Positions 22,209-31,686 of a DNA stretch of 64,000 nt are shown piece after piece. Each line of letters opens with the position of its first letter. Positions within the stretch are counted from its first letter, which is position 1. The DNA is from Peptoniphilus duerdenii ATCC BAA-1640 (lineage in GTDB: Bacteria; Bacillota; Clostridia; Tissierellales; Peptoniphilaceae), in the NCBI RefSeq assembly GCF_000146345.1, contig NZ_GL397071.1:313763-377762 (forward strand), in the 5' to 3' direction. Below the pieces are notes generated by a model, which worked only from the letters and a program-made list of their open reading frames with translations, did no database searches and had not been told where the DNA came from. A program made the position numbers and the translations under genes.

Positions 22209-23594
22209 TTAATCTAACTCAACTGCCAATCCAATTTCTTCTTCTGGATTTAATACTTCTCTCCACTTACCTTTCTTGAAGTAGATATAGTTTGATATAA
22301 ACGCGAAGACCCAGGTAACTGGCCATGCCATAAATATTATTTCGACTTTGTAGATAATATTTAGTACTACATAGATCCAAATCATTCTTATCCCGCACAT
22401 AAATACCAAAGATGTAAGCATCGGCGGCATCGCATAGCCTGCTCCTCTTACTACTCCTCCTAGGATTTCTGATACTCCAAATATAAAGTAGGTTGAGCAG
22501 AGGTACCTCATGTAGATTGCGCCGTACTTCACTACTTCTGGATCGGTATTAAAGAGTTTTACAAGATCTGTTGCAAATACAAATATTATGATGCTTGTGA
22601 TTGCTGTTGTGACCAAGGTGATGTTTATTGCAACTTTTGTGCCGGCTATAACTCTGTGATACTTCTTTGCACCGATATTTTGCCCTGTAAATGTGGTGGC
22701 GGAGATGGTGATGGCGATAATTCCCATAAATATGAAGCTGTCTATCCTTCCTCCTGCCGAAAATGCGGCGATGATGTCCGGTCCGAATTTATTTAGCTTC
22801 GCTTGGATAAGTACGTTTGAGAATGAAATTATAACCGATTGAAGCCCTGCCGGTAGTCCTATATTAAATATATTTAAAAGAATTTCTCTTTCTAGTTTTA
22901 AATCTGCTTTTTTAATTATTCCAACCTGGTCTGATTTTAATAGTGAATATGTGACAAGGATGGATGAAACTACTTGAGCGATTAAAGTTGCCCAGCCTGC
23001 TCCTGCTACCCCCATCTTGAAGATTGCAATAAATATTAAGTCTAGAACTATATTTACTATTGCAGCTACTACAAGGAAGTTAAATGGTCTTTTGGAATCT
23101 CCCATAGATCTTAATATTCCTGAACCCATATTGTAAACGAGGAGCGGAATTATTCCAAAGAAAAATATCCTTAGATATTTGTTTGCGTCGTCAAAGATTT
23201 CCGCCGGTGTGTGGGTTATGCGAAGCATCCATGGCGAAAGCACATATCCAATTATGGTTAGAAGTAGTCCGCCAAATATGGAGATGGCATAGGCATTTAC
23301 GATTGACTTTTTAAGTTTAGATCTGTTGCCACTTCCATAGGTCTGACTGATTACCACTGAGGCTCCCGTTGCTAGACCAAAAAAAAGACCCAATAGAAGA
23401 GAACTCACTTGAGCGGTGCTTCCTACTGCTGCCATCGGATTTTTGCCTGCGAATTTACCTACGATTATAAGGTCCGCCGTATTATAAAGTTGTTGTAAAA
23501 AGTTTGATAATAGTAGCGGAATCGTAAAATAAATGATTCCCATCATTATCGAACCCTCTGTAAGATTTATATTTCTCTGCTTTTTTATAATCAT
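22209..23594 (-). CDS. MATE family efflux transporter
   Basis: A 461-residue protein with twelve hydrophobic segments in two homologous halves. GSIMMGIIYFTIPLLLSNFLQQLYNTAD and VGSTAQVSSLLLGLFFGLATGASVVIS are the characteristic first-half sequences, and GGVVRGAGYAMPPM is the second-half counterpart of GSGILRSMGDSKRPF. It belongs to the DinF/NorM-like group that exports drugs or metabolites by Na+ or H+ exchange. Single gene with a GGAG site and its own terminator. Substrate unknown. Confidence 0.93.
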   Translation of the reverse strand: MIIKKQRNINLTEGSIMMGIIYFTIPLLLSNFLQQLYNTADLIIVGKFAGKNPMAAVGSTAQVSSLLLGLFFGLATGASVVISQTYGSGNRSKLKKSIVNAYAISIFGGLLLTIIGYVLSPWMLRITHTPAEIFDDANKYLRIFFFGIIPLLVYNMGSGILRSMGDSKRPFNFLVVAAIVNIVLDLIFIAIFKMGVAGAGWATLIAQVVSSILVTYSLLKSDQVGIIKKADLKLEREILLNIFNIGLPAGLQSVIISFSNVLIQAKLNKFGPDIIAAFSAGGRIDSFIFMGIIAITISATTFTGQNIGAKKYHRVIAGTKVAINITLVTTAITSIIIFVFATDLVKLFNTDPEVVKYGAIYMRYLCSTYFIFGVSEILGGVVRGAGYAMPPMLTSLVFMCGIRMIWIYVVLNIIYKVEIIFMAWPVTWVFAFISNYIYFKKGKWREVLNPEEEIGLAVELD

Positions 23595-23699
23595 AAAATC
23601 ACTCCATCTAGGTATTATAACAAGTAATGAAATCTATTTAAAGGCATTTACAAAAGTATTATTATTTTCTCAATTTGTTTAATTTTTTTTGTAAGCTAT

Positions 23700-23728
23700 T
23701 TGAATTATGGCTATTCTAGTGGTATAAT
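23700..23728 (+). promoter_or_regulatory. Promoter of the oligopeptide importer operon
   Basis: TTGAAT (23700-23705) and TATAAT (23723-23728) with a 17-base spacer, about 50 bases upstream of the binding-protein start. Confidence 0.75.
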
Positions 23729-23779
23729 TGTATTGTTTGTTTGATAAAAAATAAACAATTTAATTTATACGGAGGTATT

Positions 23780-25441
23780 ATGAAAAAGAAAATATTTTCT
23801 ATTTTTCTAGCTGCTATGTTACTCTTAACAGCTTGTGGCAAAAACGAAAACAAAGTAGCGAAAACAAACAATGGTAATTCAGTTAAGTCAGAAGAACAAA
23901 CTGATTACAAGAGTCCTAACGGAAATACAATGGTGCTTACACTATTCCAAAACCCAAAGACTTTAGACATTCAAAAAACAAATGCGGACTACTTCATTCC
24001 ACTTCAAATCTACGATAGACTTGTAGATGTTAAGGTAAATGATGATGGCACTAATGAAATAGTTCCAAGTCTTGCAGAAAAATGGGACATCTCAGAAGAT
24101 GGAAAAACTTATACTTTCTATCTAAGAAAGGGTGTTAAATTCCACAATGGTGAAGAATTTAAAGCTGACGATGTTCTCTTCACTATCGAAAAGATGATGG
24201 ATCCTAAGGAAGCTGCAGTAAATACTTATCAATTTGAAAAGATTGAAGGAGCTCTTGACAAATTAAATGGCAAAGCTGATTCTGTAAAAGGAGTTAAGGT
24301 TATAGATGATTACACAGTATCTATTACACTAGATCAACCTTTCCCACCATTCTTAGCAAGCTTAACTGGAGCACCTGCATCTATCTTCAATAGAAAAGCT
24401 GTTGAAGAAGGCAAGGACAAATTCGGTTTTGATCCTGAATATACTGTTGGAACAGGCTATATGAAGTTTAAAGATTGGGCACAAGATAAAGAAATCAATC
24501 TTGTAAGAAATGATGACTACTTCGGAGAAAAAGCAAATATTGATGGTGTTAGATACCTTATGAACATAGATTCTTCTACATCAAAGATGATGCTTGAAAA
24601 TGGCGAGCTAGATTTTAGAAAAATATCTTCAGCTGAACTAGATTCTTATAAAGAAAATCCTATCTTCAAAGATAATATTGTAGATTCTCAAAGAGCTGGT
24701 ATGGATTATATTTCATTCAACCAAAAAGATCCTAACATGGCTAAGGTAGAAGTTAGAAAAGCTGTTTCTATGGCTATAGATAGAGATTTAATCAACAAGA
24801 CTTTCTACAATGGTGAAGGTACTATAGTAAACGGTGTACTACCTCCAGGAATCCCAGGATATGAAGTTGAACAAGAAAAGATTGAATACAATCCTGAAAA
24901 AGCTAAAGAATTATTAAAAGAAGCTGGATTAGATAAAGGTCTTACTCTTATTTCTCTACAAAACTCAACCTATGAAGAAGACCAAGCAAAGAATGAAATG
25001 ATTCAATCAATGCTTAAAAATATTGGAATTGATTTACAAATAAAGACTGTAGATGCTACAAGTTACTATGATATTCTAACTAAAGGTGAAGGTTTCTCAA
25101 TGAGTATTGAGCCTGTTACAGCAGACGTTCCAGATCCTGACGATTTCTACCAAGCATTTACTGTTGAAGCTGGTGAATCAAACGGATTAAAGGTACAAGA
25201 TAAAGCTTTGAGTGATGAAATTAATAAGGCTAGATTTATTATTAATCAAGAAGAAAGAATAAAAGCTCTTACAAGCTTAGATAAAAAGATTGTAGGTGAA
25301 CAAGCCCTTTATTTACCACTTGTTTCTGATTTAAACCACTTTGCTAAAAGCCCTAGACTTGATAATTTTAAATTATCTTGGCAAGGTTGGGTCTGTGGTT
25401 CAACACATTTTGTAAAGATAGATCCAAAGTACAATAAATAA
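23780..25441 (+). CDS. Peptide ABC transporter substrate-binding lipoprotein (family 5)
   Basis: A 553-residue SBP_bac_5 protein. Signal peptide with lipobox LTAC (Cys at about 20), a spacer, then the family sequence: EIVPSLAEKWDISEDGKTYTFYLRKGVKFHNGEEFKADDV-type motif in short form VPSLAEKW and GKTYTFYLRKGVKFHNG (about residues 82-115), the cluster 5 signature. The domain binds peptides, nickel or opines outside the membrane and hands them to the permeases encoded next. The start at 23780 has GGAGG; the in-frame ATG 13 codons upstream does not. A terminator-like hairpin behind it suggests extra expression over the permeases. Confidence 0.92.
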   Translation: MKKKIFSIFLAAMLLLTACGKNENKVAKTNNGNSVKSEEQTDYKSPNGNTMVLTLFQNPKTLDIQKTNADYFIPLQIYDRLVDVKVNDDGTNEIVPSLAEKWDISEDGKTYTFYLRKGVKFHNGEEFKADDVLFTIEKMMDPKEAAVNTYQFEKIEGALDKLNGKADSVKGVKVIDDYTVSITLDQPFPPFLASLTGAPASIFNRKAVEEGKDKFGFDPEYTVGTGYMKFKDWAQDKEINLVRNDDYFGEKANIDGVRYLMNIDSSTSKMMLENGELDFRKISSAELDSYKENPIFKDNIVDSQRAGMDYISFNQKDPNMAKVEVRKAVSMAIDRDLINKTFYNGEGTIVNGVLPPGIPGYEVEQEKIEYNPEKAKELLKEAGLDKGLTLISLQNSTYEEDQAKNEMIQSMLKNIGIDLQIKTVDATSYYDILTKGEGFSMSIEPVTADVPDPDDFYQAFTVEAGESNGLKVQDKALSDEINKARFIINQEERIKALTSLDKKIVGEQALYLPLVSDLNHFAKSPRLDNFKLSWQGWVCGSTHFVKIDPKYNK

Positions 25442-25449
25442 TAATTTAA

Positions 25450-25488
25450 AAAGAGCTCTACATTTTTATGTAGAGTATCTTTTTTTAC
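25450..25488 (+). terminator. Partial terminator between binding protein and permeases
   Basis: CTCTACAT and ATGTAGAG pair around TTTT, followed by TATCTTTTTTT. Placed between first and second genes it would let the binding protein be made in excess. Confidence 0.75.
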
Positions 25489-25503
25489 ATAGAAAGGATT
25501 GTT

Positions 25504-26424
25504 ATGTTAAATTATATTTTAAAAAGGATTTTTCAGTCTTTTATAGTGGTTATCTTAATTATTATAACAACATTTGTACTTATGAATGTAATTCCTGGCA
25601 ATGCTGCTACAGCTATGATGGGTGAAAAAACAAATATCCATATTCAGGAGAGGGTAGTTAAAGAATTGGGACTTGATAAACCTGTCAAAGAAAGATTTAT
25701 AGATTATGTAAAAGATCTTTCTAAAGGAGATCTTGGAAAGTCTATCGTAATGAAAAGACCTGTCAAGGATATGATTTTTGAAGTTTTCCCTAATACCTTA
25801 AAACTTACTGCCACTTCTTTAATCTTTGCATGGAGTTTTGGAATACTTTCTGGACTAATATCTGCTAGGTATCACAACAAGATTTTAGATAAAATATTCT
25901 CAACTATTTCTATTTTGGGAATATCGGCTCCTACATTTTTTATAGCTATAATTCTTCAATATTTCTTCGCCTTTAAACTTAAATTATTTCCTATTTCTGG
26001 ATTTGGAAAATTAAAACAACTTGTTTTACCTTCAATAGTTTTGGGATGGGCAATGGCAGGAGAGATTTCCAGGCTTTTAAGAGCAAATCTTTTAGAAAAT
26101 ATGGAAAGTGATTTTCTAGATTTAGCTAGAATAAAAGGTAGAAAGAAGTGGGCAGTTTTAATTTTTCATACACTTAAAATAAGTATGCTCCCTGTGGTTA
26201 CTATTATGATACTTCAGCTTGCATCACTTCTAGGTGGAGCCATGATAACAGAAAGTATTTTTGGTATTCCTGGCATAGGTACACTATCTATATCAGCTCT
26301 AACCAATAGAGATCTGCCTGTTATCCAAGCAACTGTACTTTTGGGTTCATTTTTAATAATTCTAGGAAATTTAATTTCCGACATTTTATACTTTTTAATT
26401 GACCCAAGAATTAGATTGAGGTAG
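25504..26424 (+). CDS. Oligopeptide ABC transporter permease (DppB/OppB type)
   Basis: A 306-residue permease with six hydrophobic segments. The N-terminal part contains the OppB-specific region before helix 2 (TNIHIQERVVKELGLDKPVKERF), the BPD_transp_1 domain covers about residues 95-300, and the EAA loop appears as LARIKGRKKWAVLIFHTLK. GAMITESIFGIPGIG is the highly conserved stretch of this family. It pairs with the next permease to form the membrane channel. The ribosome site AAAGGAT is acceptable. Confidence 0.92.
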   Translation: MLNYILKRIFQSFIVVILIIITTFVLMNVIPGNAATAMMGEKTNIHIQERVVKELGLDKPVKERFIDYVKDLSKGDLGKSIVMKRPVKDMIFEVFPNTLKLTATSLIFAWSFGILSGLISARYHNKILDKIFSTISILGISAPTFFIAIILQYFFAFKLKLFPISGFGKLKQLVLPSIVLGWAMAGEISRLLRANLLENMESDFLDLARIKGRKKWAVLIFHTLKISMLPVVTIMILQLASLLGGAMITESIFGIPGIGTLSISALTNRDLPVIQATVLLGSFLIILGNLISDILYFLIDPRIRLR

Positions 26425-26427
26425 TAT

Positions 26428-27261
26428 ATGAAAAAATTTATTAATTATTTAAAGAAAAATCCAATAATAGCACTCTCTTTAATTTTTATAATAATTTGTT
26501 TTCTGTGCGCAATCTTTGCTCCAATAGTTGCTCCTTATAATTATGACGAGACGGATTTTAGTTCTCCGCTAAGTCCTCCATCTTTAAAAAATATTTTTGG
26601 GACAGATCAACTTAGTAGAGATATCTTTAGCAGAATGATTTTTGCCCTTAGAATATCCCTCTTCGTAGGGATTGTGCCAACTACTATAAATCTATTTATT
26701 GGAGCAATAATAGGTACTATTTCCGGATTATCAAATAAAAGAATAGATAATATTCTTATGAGATTTACAGATTTGGGATTATCTTTCCCATTTATGATAT
26801 TGGCTATGGCAATAATATATAATCTAGGTTCCAGTATGAAAAGTATGATCCTTGCGCTTGTAGTCTTTGGATGGACATCAACAGCTAGAATTATAAGAGC
26901 TCAAACGAAATTTATAAAAAACAACTCCTATATAGATGCTGCAAAGATAATGGAAGTCTCAAAATTTAGAATGATATTTAAACATATTCTTCCAAATATG
27001 AAATCAACCCTATTCGTTCTATATACCATGTCTATTCCACAGACAATTTTAGCAGAAGCTGGTCTTAGTTTCTTGGGATTTGGAGCTCAACCACCACTTA
27101 CAAGTCTAGGAGTTATGGTAGCTAATGGAAGAACATTTTTATTTGAAGCTCCTTGGCTTTCAATAGCTCCCGGAATATTTATCATGCTTATTTCTCTAAG
27201 CTTTAATTTTTTAGGTGATGGACTTAGAGATTTCTACGGATTAGGAGGTGCGGACATCTAA
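26428..27261 (+). CDS. Oligopeptide ABC transporter permease (DppC/OppC type)
   Basis: A 277-residue second permease. The OppC-specific N-terminus (IFAPIVAPYNYDETD, then PPSLKNIFGTDQLSRDIFSRMI, residues about 29-71) leads into the BPD_transp_1 domain with EAA loop AAKIMEVSKFRMIFKHILPN and the conserved LAEAGLSFLGFGAQPPLTSLG. It starts three bases after the dppB-like stop and its own stop overlaps the next ATG (TAATG), so the operon is translationally coupled. Confidence 0.93.
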   Translation: MKKFINYLKKNPIIALSLIFIIICFLCAIFAPIVAPYNYDETDFSSPLSPPSLKNIFGTDQLSRDIFSRMIFALRISLFVGIVPTTINLFIGAIIGTISGLSNKRIDNILMRFTDLGLSFPFMILAMAIIYNLGSSMKSMILALVVFGWTSTARIIRAQTKFIKNNSYIDAAKIMEVSKFRMIFKHILPNMKSTLFVLYTMSIPQTILAEAGLSFLGFGAQPPLTSLGVMVANGRTFLFEAPWLSIAPGIFIMLISLSFNFLGDGLRDFYGLGGADI

Positions 27262-28217
27262 TGGAAAATGTACTTGAAGTTTCAAATTTGACGATAGGAA
27301 TAAAAAATGGCAAAAATATTTTAAAGCTTGTAGAAGATGTTTCCTTCTCCATAAAAAAAGGTGAAGTATTAGGAATCGTTGGTGAATCCGGTTGCGGCAA
27401 ATCCCTAACTTGTAGATCTATACCTAATCTATTGCCAAGCGGAGTTAATATTTTATCTGGAAGCATTATTTTCAATGGAAAACTAATAAATGACAAATCA
27501 TTTAATATTGAAAAGATAAGAGGACAAAATATAAGCATGATATTTCAAGAACCTACCAAGACTCTACACCCTCTTAAGACCATAGGACATCAAGTAGAAG
27601 AAGTCCTCAAAATACACACAGACTTAAATAAAAACGAGAGAAAAGAAAAAGTAATAGAGCTTCTAGAGGCAGTTGGAATAGACAATGCAAGTTCAAGAAT
27701 AAAACAATATCCATTTCAACTTTCAGGAGGTTTGTGCCAAAGGGTTGTAATAGCAATTGCAATTGCACTTAACCCCGATTTGATAATAGCGGACGAACCG
27801 ACCACAGCACTTGATGTGTCAGTTCAAAAGAAAATTTTAGAACTTTTAAAAGATTTAAATAAAAAGATGAACTGCTCTTTAATAATAGTATCCCATGACA
27901 TAGGAGTGGTTAAAGAAATAGCTGATAGAGTAGCCATAATGTATTGCGGACAGATAGTTGAAGAATCTTCTTTAAAAGAAATATTTAACCATCCACTACA
28001 CCCTTATAACAAAGCTCTTATGAACTGTATACCAACTATCTCTACGAATAAAAAACTAGTTCCGATAAAGGGAAGCGTACCAAACCCAAAAGATTATTCA
28101 AAACTTTGTAGATTTTTCGATAGATGTGAAGAATCCGTTGAAAAATGCAAATGTAAAAATCCAAGTATTATAAAAAAAGGAGAAACCTATGTCAGATGCA
28201 TTAAATACGAAGAATAA
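27261..28217 (+). CDS. Oligopeptide ABC transporter ATPase (DppD/OppD type)
   Basis: A 318-residue ATPase with Walker A GESGCGKS (about residues 41-48), signature LSGGLCQRV, Walker B LIIADEPTTALDV and switch His in SHDIGVV. The C-terminal oligo_HPY extension contains four cysteines (LCRFFDRCEESVEKCKC, about 275-292), the Cys cluster that in DppD/OppD proteins can hold a [4Fe-4S] cluster. It works as a heterodimer with the next protein, which overlaps it by 29 bases. Confidence 0.93.
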   Translation: MENVLEVSNLTIGIKNGKNILKLVEDVSFSIKKGEVLGIVGESGCGKSLTCRSIPNLLPSGVNILSGSIIFNGKLINDKSFNIEKIRGQNISMIFQEPTKTLHPLKTIGHQVEEVLKIHTDLNKNERKEKVIELLEAVGIDNASSRIKQYPFQLSGGLCQRVVIAIAIALNPDLIIADEPTTALDVSVQKKILELLKDLNKKMNCSLIIVSHDIGVVKEIADRVAIMYCGQIVEESSLKEIFNHPLHPYNKALMNCIPTISTNKKLVPIKGSVPNPKDYSKLCRFFDRCEESVEKCKCKNPSIIKKGETYVRCIKYEE

Positions 28218-28971
28218 TATAGTAACCTTAAAGGACGCGGAGCTAAGTTTTAGACTAGGTAAAAATAAAAATATAAAAGTTCTTGATAAATTAAATTTGG
28301 AGATAGAAAGTGGAAAAGTTTTAGGTCTTGTTGGAGAATCTGGTTGTGGAAAGACGACTGTCAGTAGAGTGCTCTTAGGACTTGAAAGTCTATCAAATGG
28401 CACCTATACTTTCTTAAATAGAGAAATAAAAAGTAGATCTGACTTTAGCTTCGTCAGACAAAATATGCAGATGGTTTTTCAAGATCCATTTCTATCTATA
28501 GATCCAACTATGAGGATGAAAGATGTCCTTGAAGAACCTATGCTTGGACTTAGAAAAGAGTGGGACAAGAAAATTAGAGAAGAAAAGATACTTAAACTAA
28601 TTGAATTGGTAGGATTAGATAGATCTTATCTAAATTACAAATCAAAAGAAATGTCCGGTGGACAAAGACAGAGAATTGGAATAGCTAGAGCGCTTATCAC
28701 AGAACCAAAAGTTCTTTTATGCGATGAGTGTGTATCTGCCCTTGATATATCCATTCAAGCTCAAATACTAAATCTTTTGATAAAAATAAAAAACGAATTA
28801 GAAGTTACAATAGTGTTTATATCCCATGACCTTGCAGTAGTTAAATATATAGCTGACGAAATAGCTGTCATGAAAGACGGTAAGATCTGCGAAAAGAGAA
28901 GTAGTGAAGATTTATTTAAAAATCCAGAGAGTGAACATACTAAATATTTAATCGAATCAGCTCTACTGTAG
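28189..28971 (+). CDS. Oligopeptide ABC transporter ATPase (DppF/OppF type)
   Basis: A 260-residue ATPase: Walker A GESGCGKT (about 47-54), Q-loop in QMVFQDPFLSIDP, signature MSGGQRQRIGIARAL, Walker B VLLCDECVSALDI and switch His SHDLAVV. The Q-loop DP...IDP form is typical of DppF/OppF. At 260 residues it lacks the longer C-terminal oligo_HPY tail that many OppF proteins carry. An AAAAGGAG site lies within the end of the upstream gene. Last gene of the importer operon. Confidence 0.92.
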   Translation: MSDALNTKNNIVTLKDAELSFRLGKNKNIKVLDKLNLEIESGKVLGLVGESGCGKTTVSRVLLGLESLSNGTYTFLNREIKSRSDFSFVRQNMQMVFQDPFLSIDPTMRMKDVLEEPMLGLRKEWDKKIREEKILKLIELVGLDRSYLNYKSKEMSGGQRQRIGIARALITEPKVLLCDECVSALDISIQAQILNLLIKIKNELEVTIVFISHDLAVVKYIADEIAVMKDGKICEKRSSEDLFKNPESEHTKYLIESALL

Positions 28972-29092
28972 ATATATTTTATATAAATAGATAAAATTAC
29001 TATATTTTAATCTATACCTATTTTATGTGAAATTTTCTCTTTATTATTGTAATTAAATTTAATTTATCATAAAATGTAGTTGGAGGTTTGAT

Positions 29093-29920
29093 ATGACAAT
29101 TAGAGACCTAGAGATTTTTCTAGAGGTTGTAAAACAAAACAACATGTCTGTTGCAGCTAAAGCCTTAAATATTTCACAACCTACTGTATCTCATGCAATT
29201 GCTCAAATTGAAGATGAGTATGATATTATTCTTTTTGAAAGAGCTTCCAAAAAGCTTTTCTTAACAGATGTAGGTTATAGATTTTATAATAGGGCGAAGA
29301 AAATTTTATTAGAGCTATACAACTTAGACGTCGAGTTTAAAAACAACCAAAACCATATTAGTCTAGGTATTCACAACGGGATACCTACGCCTATAGTAGT
29401 AGATTTTTCTAAGAAAATGAAAGAACAATATGACTTAGACATCATGTTCGTTATCACTGAAAGGGAACTGATGTTAGATATGCTAAAAAGAGGAGAGTTA
29501 GACGCGGTTCTAACGGATTACGCCTATGATTTAGAGGAATGTGATTTTACTCCTGGATTTAGACTTACTTATAAACTCGCGACAGATAAGAAAAATGTAG
29601 CTGATTTTCCAAATAATTTAGAGTTTATCTATTGGGCTGGCACAGATAAGAATGTAGTGTTCGACGAACTTGCACACAAGTTCCCTGTAGAAATGAAGTA
29701 CAGAGTTGGAAACATTGACTCCGCTCTAAGGCTTATGGAAACAGAAAAAGTCTACACATTTTTACCTGCCTACACCATTAGGGAATCAGATGAGTTTGAA
29801 GTTTTAGATGATTTAACTTTTTCAAAGAAATTTAAACTCTACTACATGAGGGATAAGTACATCACAAAGAAGATGAAAATCCTTATGAGCGAATTAGCTA
29901 AGGCACATTACGAAGAATAA
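29093..29920 (+). CDS. LysR-family transcriptional regulator
   Basis: A 275-residue LTTR. The winged helix-turn-helix at residues 1-60 (MTIRDLEIFLEVVKQNNMSVAAKALNIS split around SQPTVSHAIAQIE) is classic. The effector domain (about 90-275) is slightly short but has the expected two-lobed layout. Its position 120 bases behind the peptide importer suggests it controls uptake or an amino-acid pathway, but LTTRs usually act on divergent genes and none is divergent here. A bidirectional terminator follows. Confidence 0.88.
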   Translation: MTIRDLEIFLEVVKQNNMSVAAKALNISQPTVSHAIAQIEDEYDIILFERASKKLFLTDVGYRFYNRAKKILLELYNLDVEFKNNQNHISLGIHNGIPTPIVVDFSKKMKEQYDLDIMFVITERELMLDMLKRGELDAVLTDYAYDLEECDFTPGFRLTYKLATDKKNVADFPNNLEFIYWAGTDKNVVFDELAHKFPVEMKYRVGNIDSALRLMETEKVYTFLPAYTIRESDEFEVLDDLTFSKKFKLYYMRDKYITKKMKILMSELAKAHYEE

Positions 29921-29929
29921 TTTCTTCAT

Positions 29930-29982
29930 TTAAAAAGAGATAGCAGATATTCTTTTGAATATTTACTATCTCTTTTTTATTT
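29930..29982. terminator. Bidirectional terminator between LysR and ABC importer genes
   Basis: AAAAGAGATAG pairs with CTATCTCTTTT with an inner AT-rich stem (GATATTC/GAATATT), and T-runs lie on both strands. It serves the converging genes on either side. Confidence 0.85.
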
Positions 29983-29983
29983 T

Positions 29984-30826
29984 TTAACTTTTTACTGAGC
30001 CGCTGGTAAGTCCATTTACCAGGTACTTTCTAAATATACTTGCAATTATTGCCGGTGGAATTATTGAAAGTATTCCTCCTGCTGCTATCAGTCCGTAGTT
30101 TATTGTATCCTTGGTTATAAATTCACTCATTACTTGGGTTATTACTTTATGTCCCGTTGAGGAAAGTAGTATGGTAGGGATTATATACTGCTTAAATGAC
30201 GATAGGAAAAATATAAGGCTTATGGTTACTATTATCGGTCTCGATAATGGTAGCACCACCTTGAAAAATATATCCTTCTCAGAAAATCCATCCACATAGC
30301 AGGCTTCAAAGATTTCTTCTGGTATGTCTTTTAAATAGTTTATAACTATAAATGTATTCATCGGTAGAAATGATGAGATGTAGATTATTGATGTAGCTGC
30401 CATGCTGTCTAATAGATTTAGTTTTCTAAATATATTGTAGATTGGTATTATCGTTGTAAATACTGGAATGATGATGGTTAAAAAAAGTATATTTAAAAAT
30501 ATTTTTTTAAATTTAAAATCGTACCTCGTTATTACATATCCGCTTACAAATGTAATTGGAATTCCAATTAGTATGGTCACCATAGATATTTTGAGGGCGT
30601 TCTTCATACCTCTTATTATGATTTGTGACTCTCTTCCGGATATGGTTAAGAGTTTTCTATAGGAGCCAAAGACCAAACTCTGTGGTAGAAGTTTCGTCGT
30701 CTTTACGAGCATCTCGCTCTCTGGAGTGATACTTATGATAAAACACCAGATAATCGGAAATAGACAGTAGATTATTAAAAATATTACTCCTAGAGTATAT
30801 AGAATATTTATATTTTTTCTTTTCAT
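29984..30826 (-). CDS. Carbohydrate-type ABC transporter permease (MalG family)
   Basis: A 280-residue permease with six hydrophobic segments. The EAA loop is EEIFEACYVDGFSEKDIFFKVVLPLSRPI (written here as EACYVDGFSEKD), and the family motif FFLSSFKQYIIPTILLSS and a short basic C-terminus are present. It forms a heterodimeric channel with the MalF-type permease, overlapping it by four bases. The substrate may be a sugar, glycerol-phosphate or polyamine; the sequence does not decide. Confidence 0.9.
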   Translation of the reverse strand: MKRKNINILYTLGVIFLIIYCLFPIIWCFIISITPESEMLVKTTKLLPQSLVFGSYRKLLTISGRESQIIIRGMKNALKISMVTILIGIPITFVSGYVITRYDFKFKKIFLNILFLTIIIPVFTTIIPIYNIFRKLNLLDSMAATSIIYISSFLPMNTFIVINYLKDIPEEIFEACYVDGFSEKDIFFKVVLPLSRPIIVTISLIFFLSSFKQYIIPTILLSSTGHKVITQVMSEFITKDTINYGLIAAGGILSIIPPAIIASIFRKYLVNGLTSGSVKS

Positions 30827-31686
30827 TTTATACCTCGAGACATTCTTTTAATGTATCCAATCCCGCAGACTCCAACTATTATCATAATAGTGTAGGAGAT
30901 TGCACTTCCGTATCCAAAGTTTAAGTATTGAAATGTATTTGCATAGTTGTAGATGAGTAGGGTCTGGTTCTCCAACACATATCCTGAGAGGGCTATGATT
31001 TCGTCGTAGACATTTATCGCTGCTGTGGTCAAATTAAGTAGCACGATTCCCAAGACTTCCATAATTAGTGGAAGAGTTATCAGTCTAAAGGTGTCAAATT
31101 TACCTGCTCCATCTATGGAGATTGCTTCGTAAAGTGTCTTTGGAATGGTCTCAAGCTTTGCAAGGATTACAAGGGCACAAAACGGTACTATCTTCCAACA
31201 TAGAACCATCGCCACTAGGAATACAAACATCTTTTTATTATTTATCCAGTTTATAGGTTTAGATGCAAGTCCCAGATTTATTATAAGTTTGTTTGCAAAT
31301 CCATATCCTGGGAAGAAAATAAATTTCCAAATGATTCCGTTTACAATGGGTGGTAGTGCCCAAGGTATGATGGAAATCGCCAAAAGTACTCCACTTATTT
31401 TCGTCTTTTTATTTAGAATAAGGGCAATTACTATGGAGATTACAAGCCCGATAATTATAACTGCTATGAGGATCATAAATGAGTTTTTAAATGCATTTAT
31501 AAATCCCTTGTCATGAAGAATATCTACATAGTTTTTAATCCCGATAAATTTTTGGTTATTCGGATCTGTAAGTTTAAAGTAGCTCAAACTATATCTAAAT
31601 GTAGTCACTATCGGCACGAGAATCGTAAGTAGCACTATTAGTACTGCAGGTAGTATGAGCAGGTATGCGTATTTATTCTTCTTCAT
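30823..31686 (-). CDS. Carbohydrate-type ABC transporter permease (MalF family)
   Basis: A 287-residue permease. LLILPAVLIVLLTILVPIV is helix one, the EAA loop is YEAISIDGAGKFDTFRLITLP, and the remaining helices follow the MalF/UgpA pattern without the large periplasmic domain of enteric MalF. I prefer the ATG at 31686 (MKKNKYAY) to one four codons upstream because family members begin with a short basic tail; neither has a strong ribosome site. The gene overlaps the ATPase stop, indicating coupled translation. Confidence 0.88.
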   Translation of the reverse strand: MKKNKYAYLLILPAVLIVLLTILVPIVTTFRYSLSYFKLTDPNNQKFIGIKNYVDILHDKGFINAFKNSFMILIAVIIIGLVISIVIALILNKKTKISGVLLAISIIPWALPPIVNGIIWKFIFFPGYGFANKLIINLGLASKPINWINNKKMFVFLVAMVLCWKIVPFCALVILAKLETIPKTLYEAISIDGAGKFDTFRLITLPLIMEVLGIVLLNLTTAAINVYDEIIALSGYVLENQTLLIYNYANTFQYLNFGYGSAISYTIMIIVGVCGIGYIKRMSRGIK